Assembly (NCBI GenBank): GCA_963772965.1
Contig: CAVYZU010000002.1
Location: forward strand, 868,001-932,000
Direction: 5' to 3'
Source of the DNA: AP-15 sp963772965
Lineage (GTDB): Bacteria; Pseudomonadota; Alphaproteobacteria; ATCC43930; CGMCC-115725
DNA: 64,000 nt
Shown in pieces: positions 9,075 to 16,138 of this stretch. The notes under the pieces were generated by a model. That model did not search any database. It saw only the letters and a program-made list of their open reading frames with translations, and had not been told where the DNA came from. The position numbers and the translations under genes were made by a program. How positions within the stretch are numbered: the stretch's first letter is position 1; every line of letters starts with the position of its first letter.

Positions 9075-9116
9075 CCTAGCTATGATGCGCTCAGATGGGT
9101 GCCATCTCGCCTCCAT

Positions 9117-9202
9117 CGTCATGCCCGGCCTCGTGCCGGGCATCCACGCAAACTGAAGGCCTGTGCAGCGACTGGTGGATGACCGGGACAAGGGTCATGA
9201 CG
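9117..9202. repeat. Palindromic intergenic repeat, CGTCATGCCCGG type
   Basis: The stretch opens with CGTCATGCCCGG and closes with the partly complementary GGGTCATGACGG. An inner hairpin is formed by GCCCGGCCTCGTGCCGGGC. This arrangement is the common short repeat of alphaproteobacterial intergenic DNA. It sits between the IS element and the bicupin gene. Confidence 0.7.
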
Positions 9203-9288
9203 GGCAAAGACGGACTAAATGAATTATAAGTCTGGGTCGGAGCACTCGTCGCTCTTGAGAACACGATCCTAAACGGGAGGGATCTCTA

Positions 9289-10293
9289 ATGCTGGAACTT
9301 TCGGACATCCAATCTTCGCCAGAGGAGCTGCAGGACTACTACACACAGCTGCAGGCACAGCACGTGACGCCGGCCTGGATCGGCAGCGGCATCAGCATCG
9401 AGCCGCAGAGCAAGGCCGTACCTTACCTGTGGCACTGGCGCGATTTGCGGCGGCAGGCGATGCGGGCGGCCGAGCTCGTCGGGACCGCGCAAGCGGAACG
9501 CCGGGTCCTGCGCCTGACCAACCCCGAGCTGTCCGGGGTCGCCAGCAACACGCTGGTTGCCAACATCCAGATCGTGATGCCCGGCGAGATTGCCCGGGCC
9601 CATCGCCATTCCGCGGCAGCTCTTCGCCTGATCATCGAGGGCAAGGGCGGCTACACGGTCGTCAATGGGGAGCGCGTCCCGATGTACCCGGGCGACCTTG
9701 TCCTCACCCCCAACTGGTCATGGCACGACCACGCCAACGACACCGATGCGCCGATGATCTGGCTGGACGGTTTGGATACGCCGCTGGTGCGGATGCTCGA
9801 GGCCGAATTTTACGAAGAGTACCATCAGGATAGACAAGACCTTGGTCCGGCCGTCAACACATCGCAGTGGCACTACCCGATGTCGGAGATGCGCGCCGCG
9901 CTTCTGGCTGCTGTCAAAACCAGCGACAGCGGCGAGGGGACCATCCTCGAATATAAGAACCGGGTCACCGGCGGACCGGTGATGCCGACGATCGCCTGCC
10001 ACATGCAGCTATTGCGCCCCGGTGAGAGAACGAAGGCATACCGCCATGTCTGCTGCACGAATTATCACGTGGTCGAGGGCGCCGGTTATTCGATTGTGGG
10101 CGACCAACGGCTCGACTGGGAAGACAAGGACGTATTCACGGTGCCGACCTGGACTTTCTGCGAGCACGTCAATAGCGGCGACCGCGCGGCGTTCTTGTTC
10201 AGCTTCAGCGACGCGCCGGTCATGAAGGCCTTGAGCCTATATCGGGACGAGACCAGGCCGTACCCGCGGGATGCGCCGCGTTCCTTGGCCTGA
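9289..10293 (+). CDS. Gentisate 1,2-dioxygenase-like bicupin
   Basis: The 334-residue protein has two cupin domains. The first, around residues 90-160, has the metal motif AHRHSAAALRLIIEG and TPNWSWHDHAN. The second, around 240-310, has the weaker YRHVCCTNYHVVEG. This is the gentisate/salicylate/1-hydroxy-2-naphthoate dioxygenase pattern: ring opening of a hydroxylated benzoate with Fe(II) and O2. GGGAGG precedes the ATG. A maleylacetate-reductase-like remnant lies on the other strand downstream. The exact aromatic substrate is not decided by sequence. Confidence 0.85.
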   Translation: MLELSDIQSSPEELQDYYTQLQAQHVTPAWIGSGISIEPQSKAVPYLWHWRDLRRQAMRAAELVGTAQAERRVLRLTNPELSGVASNTLVANIQIVMPGEIARAHRHSAAALRLIIEGKGGYTVVNGERVPMYPGDLVLTPNWSWHDHANDTDAPMIWLDGLDTPLVRMLEAEFYEEYHQDRQDLGPAVNTSQWHYPMSEMRAALLAAVKTSDSGEGTILEYKNRVTGGPVMPTIACHMQLLRPGERTKAYRHVCCTNYHVVEGAGYSIVGDQRLDWEDKDVFTVPTWTFCEHVNSGDRAAFLFSFSDAPVMKALSLYRDETRPYPRDAPRSLA

Positions 10294-10685
10294 CGCTCCA
10301 GGCAGGCGACAAAAGAATTTCAAACTACCGGCTCTCTTTTCGTGTCGGCGGGGGCAGCGCTGCGCTGCTGCCGCCTCCGGGCTCCCACGATCAGGGATTG
10401 CTCGACTTTCTCAGGAGCACTTAAAGGACGCGGCCGTTGGTGGAGTGGAACTGCCCTAGTCACACCACTAGGAGGAGCAATTCTATATCTTGTAATTACC
10501 GCTGTCCTGGATGAGCTTTCTTAAGCCTCAATAAGCCCCATTCCGGAAAGCCCAACAAAGTCGCGACGAAATGCTCGCGGTGCGCGCGCAGATGAACATG
10601 GCGGACGGCAGCCTATCCCGACGTTTCGCGCTCTTCCTGGCGTTCGCGAACACTTTTGCCCCCTTTCTTCTTCGGCGAACGACAT
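10294..10685. other. Non-coding or decayed stretch after the bicupin
   Basis: No frame here has family features. Imperfect palindromes are present (GGGGGCAGCGCTGCGCTGCTGCC, positions about 10350-10372). It abuts a chimeric gene remnant, so it may be rearrangement debris. Confidence 0.4.
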
Positions 10686-11140
10686 TCATGCGAGGGCGAA
10701 GCGGCGGATTGCGTTGTCGTCGAATTTGAGGCCGAGGCCGGGACGGTCGGCATTGCCACCAGGCCGTTTTCGGGGCCGTGCTCCGGTGCCCTGACGTCAT
10801 TGCCAAGGCATAGCCCAACCATCTTGGCCGCATCGGTCACTGAACCGCCGCCCAAGGTGACGATTAGGTCGGCGCCGGCCTTGCGCGCCATATTGGCCGC
10901 AGCGACGACATCGGTACGTAGGGTGTGAGCGCCGATCTTGGCGCAGAGCCCGGCAAAGCGATTGCCGAGCATCCGCCTTAGCTGCTCGACAAGACCGGTT
11001 TCCCGGGCGAGCGTGCCGCTGGCCAAGACAAAAACGGCACGCGCGTTGAGGCGGTCGACCTCCTCCGCGAGCGCCTCGGTAAAGGGCTTCCCGAAGGCGG
11101 CACTCTGCATCTGCGGAAAGCGATAAGTGCCTCTGAGCAT
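10686..11140 (-). pseudogene. Chimeric remnant: iron-containing alcohol dehydrogenase (maleylacetate reductase) N-terminus joined to an enolase-superfamily C-terminus
   Basis: The first ~117 codons read as the N-terminal domain of an iron-containing alcohol dehydrogenase of maleylacetate-reductase type: VFVLASGTLARETGLVEQLRR, then the nucleotide-binding LIVTLGGGSVTDAAKMVGLCLGND. The family is about 350 residues and its metal-binding domain is absent. From about 10790 the sequence switches to ENGLVAMPT and, after a one- or two-base frame shift, PGLGLKFDDNAIRRFALA-stop, which looks like the C-terminus of a mandelate racemase/muconate cycloisomerase protein. Without the shift the open frame runs to 10613 as meaningless sequence. 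It is almost certainly non-functional. Confidence 0.72.
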
Positions 11141-11281
11141 GGTTTGGTCTCCCGATCGCGGCCCCTCCTCCGCAAGCGGGGCGAGGGAGAGTTGCGGGCA
11201 TCCGGGGCTGCGATCGACGAATTTCCCGGCTTTCGCAGGAGTCCAGCTATCTTGCGAAACTCACCACTGCCGGGGTAGCGA

Positions 11282-11413
11282 GCTCCCTCCCCCTCGATGG
11301 GGCGGGTCGGGGTGGGGGTGATGTCGCGGAAAGCCCAGCGGGTTGGCGAAAGCCCAGCGGGTTGGCGGTACTCACCCCTCCAAAACCCTCCCCATCAAGG
11401 GGGAGGGCTGGTT
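11282..11413. repeat. Inverted pair of CTCCCCCTC/GGGGAGG intergenic repeats flanking a 19-bp tandem duplication
   Basis: One copy (about 11282-11322) reads TCCCTCCCCCTCGATGGGG and onward. An inverted copy lies at about 11370-11413 (CCTCCCCATCAAGGGGGAGG). Between them a 19-base unit beginning AAAGCCCAGCGGG is repeated perfectly at 11330-11348 and 11349-11367. The whole lies between the remnant gene and the VOC gene and could form a large cruciform or a transcript hairpin. Confidence 0.7.
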
Positions 11414-11444
11414 CAGGGAGCGGATATGGTGCCGGTCGCGGCTG

Positions 11445-12407
11445 TTACATCGCAGCCATGCGAGCGGCACGGCGACGAGCCATCGGGGTCGCTGGCTCGG
11501 GCGCCGGCGTCGGCATGATGCGCTTGGTCGAGCGCGGCAGCGTCCAATCCCACTCATCCGCACCCATTTGGTAGTGGCGATTATTCTGCGACGGGTTGCG
11601 GTTGACCATGTGGCGGTTATGGAGCGGGTGGGTGCAGCTGCGCACCTCGTGCTCGATCGTGAACAGGTGCTTGCCGGTATCGAGGCAGACGATGTCCTGC
11701 CAGCGATATTGGTATTGATCGCTTTCCTCGGTGATCAGCCCGCGCCTTTCAAGCTCGTCATGCGGGCCCGAGAATTCTTGGGCATAGACCTGCAGGTGAT
11801 GGCCGTCGAATTCCGGGATTTTCCCGTCGGTTTCGCGGAAGACCAGCTCCTGTTTATAACCAGCGGAGACGTGCGCAGCACGGCCTTCGCCGTTTTCCTT
11901 GACGCAGGCAGGGGTATAGAAGATCTCGCGGTAGAACCGGGCGATGCCGTCGGCGGTCCCTTCGGGCACGGTGAATTCGACATAGGGCATGCCGAGATTG
12001 ATCGCGCCAAACCGCTCTTCATCTGGCTCGTAGAGGCGGAACTGGTTGCCCCACGGGCAGGTCGCCTCGACATAGGCGTTGTGCTGCTTGCAGTCGAACT
12101 TGGTGTCGGCAAGTTTTGGCTTGGCCTCGCCGAGGCGCTCGCAGAGTTCTTCGAGTGACGGGACGACAAGACCGATATGGCCGCGCAATACGTTGGGTTC
12201 GCCGGTCGGCAGGTGGAACTGGCTGTTGCCGACGTTGACCCACATGTTGTTGGTGCCGGGAAACATGAACGGATCGCGGGTCAGGCCGAGCGCGGACAGA
12301 TAAAACTCCTGCGCCAGCCCTTGATTGTTGATCCGAAGATTGACGTGTTCGAGACCTACGAGGTTGCCGAGGTCCTCGGCGGTGCGGTCATAGAGTTGTT
12401 GCGCCAT
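11445..12407 (-). CDS. VOC-family (glyoxalase/extradiol dioxygenase fold) protein
   Basis: A 320-residue protein with two vicinal-oxygen-chelate modules. The first is GLEHVNLRINNQGLAQEFYLSALGL with WVNVGNSQFHLPTGEP; the second begins GMPYVEFTVPEGTADGIARFYREIF and has FDGHHLQVYAQEF. GGAGGA lies before the ATG. The family includes extradiol ring-cleavage dioxygenases and glyoxalases. Histidines are at plausible metal positions, but the reaction cannot be named. The tail after about residue 290 is Arg/Ala/Pro-rich and probably disordered. It shares strand and neighbourhood with the carboxymuconolactone-decarboxylase-like gene. Confidence 0.8.
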   Translation of the reverse strand: MAQQLYDRTAEDLGNLVGLEHVNLRINNQGLAQEFYLSALGLTRDPFMFPGTNNMWVNVGNSQFHLPTGEPNVLRGHIGLVVPSLEELCERLGEAKPKLADTKFDCKQHNAYVEATCPWGNQFRLYEPDEERFGAINLGMPYVEFTVPEGTADGIARFYREIFYTPACVKENGEGRAAHVSAGYKQELVFRETDGKIPEFDGHHLQVYAQEFSGPHDELERRGLITEESDQYQYRWQDIVCLDTGKHLFTIEHEVRSCTHPLHNRHMVNRNPSQNNRHYQMGADEWDWTLPRSTKRIMPTPAPEPATPMARRRAARMAAM

Positions 12408-12526
12408 CAGATTCCTCCAATTTGCCGGTCAGCGGCGTGCCGCCCGGTGCTTCTTAATCAGCGTCCGCGGTGCTGCTGGCTGCACGGGTTTGAGGATCGC
12501 CGCGTCGTCGCCCGCATGCGGCGACA

Positions 12527-12928
12527 TCAAAACAACTTTTCGAACCTCTCGTCTACTGGCACGCGATAGCCATTGGCGAGAGCGTTGGTCTCGTTCGCCA
12601 TGCCGACAACCGCCAGCAACTCGGCCAACATTTGCGCCGTCATTCCCTGCTTTTTTGCAGCGGCCGCATGAGAAGCTGTACAATATACGCAGCCATTGCT
12701 GGCGCTGACCGCGAGATAGACGAGTTCCTTGGTCAGCGGGTCGAGGGCGCCGGGCATCATGACCTGTTTGATGCTCTCCCAGGTGCGCTGCAGGGTCGCC
12801 GGGTCGTTGGCGAGCGCCTTCCAGAAATTGTTGATCCAGTCGGTACCGCGGGTCTTCATAATGTCGTCATAGACGGCGCGCACTTCGGCATTGGCGACGT
12901 CGTATTCGATCAGCGGCACCATCGTCAA
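12527..12928 (-). CDS. Carboxymuconolactone decarboxylase / AhpD-like protein
   Basis: 133 residues with the AhpD-type redox motif GCVYCTASH (C80, C83, H87) preceded by LDPLTKELVYLAVSASN. Proteins with CxxC-H of this kind are usually alkylhydroperoxidase-like rather than true decarboxylases. The gene overlaps the upstream DUF962 gene by four bases, so translation is probably coupled. Peroxidase activity is inferred from the motif only. Confidence 0.86.
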   Translation of the reverse strand: MTMVPLIEYDVANAEVRAVYDDIMKTRGTDWINNFWKALANDPATLQRTWESIKQVMMPGALDPLTKELVYLAVSASNGCVYCTASHAAAAKKQGMTAQMLAELLAVVGMANETNALANGYRVPVDERFEKLF

Positions 12929-13254
12929 CGGATATCCCCGTTTCCCACCGCGGTGATTTCACGCCCGAGCCGCCCTGAGACGAACAGTCCGAGCATCCGA
13001 AAATCGCTAGACAGCGACCAGAATGGGTGGCCAAACGTTTCGGGGCGGTTGTGCTCGAAGACGAGATGGCCAAGCCACGCCAAAGAATAGCCGGCGACCG
13101 GGGCAGCGGCCAGCCAGCGCCAGTTACGGGTTGCGGCGCCGGCTGTTACGGCGCCCAGCGCCAGCGACGTGCCGAGGTAGTGTAATCCGCGGGTGCGCGG
13201 GTCGCGGTGGGCGCCCAAATAGCGACGCCAGAATTCCGGGTAGGTCATCGTCAT
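12925..13254 (-). CDS. DUF962 / Mpo1-like small membrane protein
   Basis: 109 residues: YPEFWRRYLGAHRDPRTRGLHYLGTSLAL, one or two hydrophobic segments, then HLVFEHNRPETFGHPFWSLSSDFRM. These match the DUF962 family, whose yeast member Mpo1 is an Fe(II)-dependent dioxygenase acting on 2-hydroxy fatty acids. The conserved histidines for iron are present. It overlaps the following AhpD-like gene by ATGA. The bacterial role is not established. Confidence 0.85.
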   Translation of the reverse strand: MTMTYPEFWRRYLGAHRDPRTRGLHYLGTSLALGAVTAGAATRNWRWLAAAPVAGYSLAWLGHLVFEHNRPETFGHPFWSLSSDFRMLGLFVSGRLGREITAVGNGDIR

Positions 13255-13404
13255 ACCGGCTCACCAGGGTTTGGTCGTTTCGCCGACCATCGGCGGCTCG
13301 AGCGCTCGGTTTGAGGGTTAAACACCGAGCCGCTGCTTGTAAACAGATGGCGGTCGGCGTAAGTCAGCACCCATTCCCGATGGCTTTGGGCTGCGGAGTC
13401 TCCG

Positions 13405-14475
13405 ATGGGTTTTAAGATAGCGGTGGTGGGCGCCACCGGCAATGTTGGCCGCGAGATATTGACGACGTTGGCGGAGCGCGATTTTCCCGCCGACCAAGTC
13501 ATAGCGCTTGCCTCTTCGCGCTCGGTCGGACGGGAAGTTTCGTTCGGCGAGGATGACGTTCTGAAGGTCCAGAACCTCGACACCTTCGACTTTCGCGGCA
13601 TCGACATTGTACTGTCCTCGCCCGGCTCCAAGGTGTCGGCGCAGTTCGCGCCCCGCGCCACCAAGGCGGGGGCTGTGGTTATCGACAACACCTCGCAATT
13701 CCGCATGGAGCCGAACGTCCCGTTGGTGGTGCCGGAGGTCAATCCGAAGGCGATCGCGGACTACCAGAAGCGCAATATCATCGCCAACCCGAATTGTTCG
13801 ACCATTCAGATGGTGGTCGCGCTGAAGCCGTTGCACGATCTCGCCCGTATCAAGCGGGTGGTGGTTTCGACGTATCAGTCGACCTCGGGCGCCGGACGCG
13901 CCGCGATGGACGAATTGTTCAACCAGACGCGCGCGATCTACGTCAACGATCCGGTCAAGCCCGAGCAATTCACCAAACAGATCGCCTTTAACGCGATCCC
14001 GCATATCGACATCTTTATGGATGACGGCTCGACCAAAGAAGAATGGAAGATGGCGGTCGAGACCCGCAAGATCCTCGATCCCGACATCGCGGTCACTGCC
14101 ACCTGCGTGCGGGTTCCGGTCTTTATCGGGCATGGCGAGGCCGTCAATGTCGAGTTCGAGCGGCCGCTCAGTGAGGATATGGCGCGGGCGGCGCTGCGCC
14201 GGGCGCCTGGCATTAGCGTCGTTGACCACCGCGCCGACGAAGGTTACGTCACCCCCGCCGAGGCGGCGGGCGAGGACGAAGTCTATGTGAGCCGCATCCG
14301 TCGTGACCCGACCGTACCCTACGGCCTGAGCTTTTGGGTCGTCGCCGACAATCTGCGCAAGGGCGCCGCCCTCAACGCGGTCCAAATCGCCGAAATCCTC
14401 GCGAAGGATTATCTCGGCGGCAAGCGCAACGCGCCGCCGTCAAACGTCGAGCCGCTACGCCGCAAGGTGGGCTAA
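13405..14475 (+). CDS. asd: Aspartate-semialdehyde dehydrogenase
   Basis: 356 residues. NADP-binding VVGATGNVGREILTTLAER is at the N-terminus, the catalytic cysteine in NPNCSTIQM is near residue 133, and RVPVFIGHGEAVNVEF supplies the active-site region near residue 240. It reduces aspartyl phosphate to aspartate semialdehyde for lysine, threonine, methionine and diaminopimelate. The reading begins ATGGGTTTTAAGATAGCGG, the usual family N-terminus. Length is slightly above the usual ~340 because of the C-terminal tail. Confidence 0.96.
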   Translation: MGFKIAVVGATGNVGREILTTLAERDFPADQVIALASSRSVGREVSFGEDDVLKVQNLDTFDFRGIDIVLSSPGSKVSAQFAPRATKAGAVVIDNTSQFRMEPNVPLVVPEVNPKAIADYQKRNIIANPNCSTIQMVVALKPLHDLARIKRVVVSTYQSTSGAGRAAMDELFNQTRAIYVNDPVKPEQFTKQIAFNAIPHIDIFMDDGSTKEEWKMAVETRKILDPDIAVTATCVRVPVFIGHGEAVNVEFERPLSEDMARAALRRAPGISVVDHRADEGYVTPAEAAGEDEVYVSRIRRDPTVPYGLSFWVVADNLRKGAALNAVQIAEILAKDYLGGKRNAPPSNVEPLRRKVG

Positions 14476-14523
14476 CTGCCGTGCCTTGATGGCGAGACAG
14501 AGCCGGCGAGCCAGCTAGACGCG

Positions 14524-14810
14524 TTATCGGGCAATCCCGGAAAAGAGATCCCACCATTCCGGGTTTTGCTCCTCGATCAAACGGACCTTCCAGTCTCTTC
14601 GCCACTTTTTGATCGCTTTTTCGCGAGAGATAGCTTCGCCCGGATCGTCATGGGCCTGGAACCAGACCAGGCACTCGACACCGTACTTGCCGTGAATCCT
14701 GGGATCGCCTTGGCCTTGTGCTGAGCGACGCGACGAACGAGATCGTTGGTAACGCCGAGATACAGTGCTCCATGCCTCCGAGTGGCAAGCAGGTAAACGT
14801 AATACGGCAT
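14524..14810 (-). pseudogene. GIY-YIG nuclease superfamily gene broken by a one-base deletion
   Basis: The N-terminal half is clean: MPYYVYLLATRRHGALYLGVTNDLVRRVAQHK. At the AA at 14687-14688 one A appears to be missing. Restoring it continues TAKYGVECLVWFQAHDD, then AISREKAIKKWRRDWK and a stop at 14524, the normal end of this ~95-residue family. As it stands, translation enters a different frame and loses the C-terminal half. The homopolymer context makes a sequencing error possible. Confidence 0.85.
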
Positions 14811-14864
14811 CGCAGCCCCCGAAATTCTCTGATAGCGATCATTCCCAATCTGCCTTCGAGAGTG

Positions 14865-15007
14865 GTCATTCCGGGACGACCCGATGGGGCCGGGCCCGGA
14901 ACCCATGGGCACGGGCTCTCGGCAGTTCGCGGAGAGGGTTCCACCAATCGGCTGAAGCCGGTGGCATGGGTTCCGGGCTCGCGGCAAAAGCCGCGCCCCG
15001 GAATGAC
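14865..15007. repeat. GTCATTCCGGG-bounded palindromic repeat, about 143 bp
   Basis: The element starts GTCATTCCGGG (14865-14875) and ends CCCCGGAATGAC (14996-15007), an 11-bp terminal inverted repeat. Inner hairpins are also visible. It lies between the GIY-YIG gene and yejE. Size and ends resemble a small non-autonomous element or a composite intergenic palindrome. Confidence 0.72.
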
Positions 15008-15046
15008 GGCGCTTCACAAAATCTCGATCTCGGGGCGCCGAGGAAC

Positions 15047-16138
15047 ATGACGGCCGAGACGGCAGCGAGAGTACAGGCGCTTCGCGGGGGCGGGCGCGAC
15101 CGCTTTTTGGGGCGGCCGATATCGCCGCTGACCCGGCGGCGGCTAGATGCGTTTCGCGCCAACCGACGCGGTTTCTGGTCTTTGTGGATCTTCCTGGCGC
15201 TGTTCACGGCGTCGCTGTTTGCCGAGTTCATCGCCAACGACCGGCCAATCGTCGTGCATTTCGAGGGTGGCTGGTATCTTCCGGTGTTTCATAGCTACCC
15301 GGAGACCGCGTTCGGCGGCGTTTTCCCGACAGCAGCCGATTATCGCGATCCGGAAGTCAGGAAGCTGATCGACGCAAAGGGTTGGATGGTCTGGCCGCTG
15401 ATTCCATTCAGCTACAACACGATCAATTACAACCTGCCGAGTCCGGCCCCCTCCCCGCCGTCGCGCGTCAACTGGCTCGGTACCGACGACCAGGGCCGCG
15501 ATGTGCTCGCGCGGCTGATTTATGGCTTCCGGATATCGGTTTTGTTCGGGCTGACTCTGACCGCAGCCTCGTCGGTGATCGGGGTCGCCGCTGGCGCCGT
15601 GCAGGGCTATTTCGGGGGTGTCATCGACCTTGGGTTTCAGCGATTTATGGAAATCTGGTCGGGTCTTCCGGTTTTGTATCTGCTGATCATCATGGCCAGC
15701 TTTGTCGAGCCAAATTTTTGGCTGCTGCTGGGCCTGATGCTGTTGTTCTCGTGGATGGGCCTGGTCGATGTCGTCCGCGCCGAGTTTTTGCGCGCGCGCA
15801 ATTTCGATTATGTCCGCGCCGCCCGCGCGCTCGGCGTACCTGACCGGACGATCATATTGCGCCACGTCCTGCCAAACGCGACGGTGGCGACCATCACTTT
15901 TCTGCCCTTCATTTTGAACGGTTCAATCACGACGCTAACATCGCTCGATTTTTTGGGCTTCGGATTGCCACCAGGCTCAGCTTCGCTTGGTGAATTACTG
16001 GCCCAAGGAAAGGCCAATCTGCAAGCGCCATGGCTGGGCCTGACGGCTTTCTTTGTACTGGCGCTGATGCTGAGCCTCCTGATCTTTGTCGGTGAGGCGG
16101 TGCGCGACGCCTTCGACCCGCGCAAGGTGACCGTGTGA
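15047..16138 (+). CDS. yejE: YejE-like ABC transporter permease (microcin C / oligopeptide type)
   Basis: 363 residues. After a cytoplasmic N-terminus containing ISPLTRRRLDAFRANRRG it has one membrane segment, a large periplasmic loop of about 130 residues with WLGTDDQGRDVLARLIYGFR, then five further segments and the EAA loop (RAARALGVPDRTIILRHVLPN). This is the YejE pattern of the YejABEF importer for microcin C and peptides. The ATG at 15047 is preceded by GAGGAAC. The usual upstream partners yejA and yejB are absent. It overlaps yejF by four bases. Confidence 0.92.
   Translation: MTAETAARVQALRGGGRDRFLGRPISPLTRRRLDAFRANRRGFWSLWIFLALFTASLFAEFIANDRPIVVHFEGGWYLPVFHSYPETAFGGVFPTAADYRDPEVRKLIDAKGWMVWPLIPFSYNTINYNLPSPAPSPPSRVNWLGTDDQGRDVLARLIYGFRISVLFGLTLTAASSVIGVAAGAVQGYFGGVIDLGFQRFMEIWSGLPVLYLLIIMASFVEPNFWLLLGLMLLFSWMGLVDVVRAEFLRARNFDYVRAARALGVPDRTIILRHVLPNATVATITFLPFILNGSITTLTSLDFLGFGLPPGSASLGELLAQGKANLQAPWLGLTAFFVLALMLSLLIFVGEAVRDAFDPRKVTV

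Noticed and set aside
11330..11367. Tandem 19-base repeat considered as a CRISPR
   Set aside because: There are only two units with no spacer between them and no cas genes in the window.
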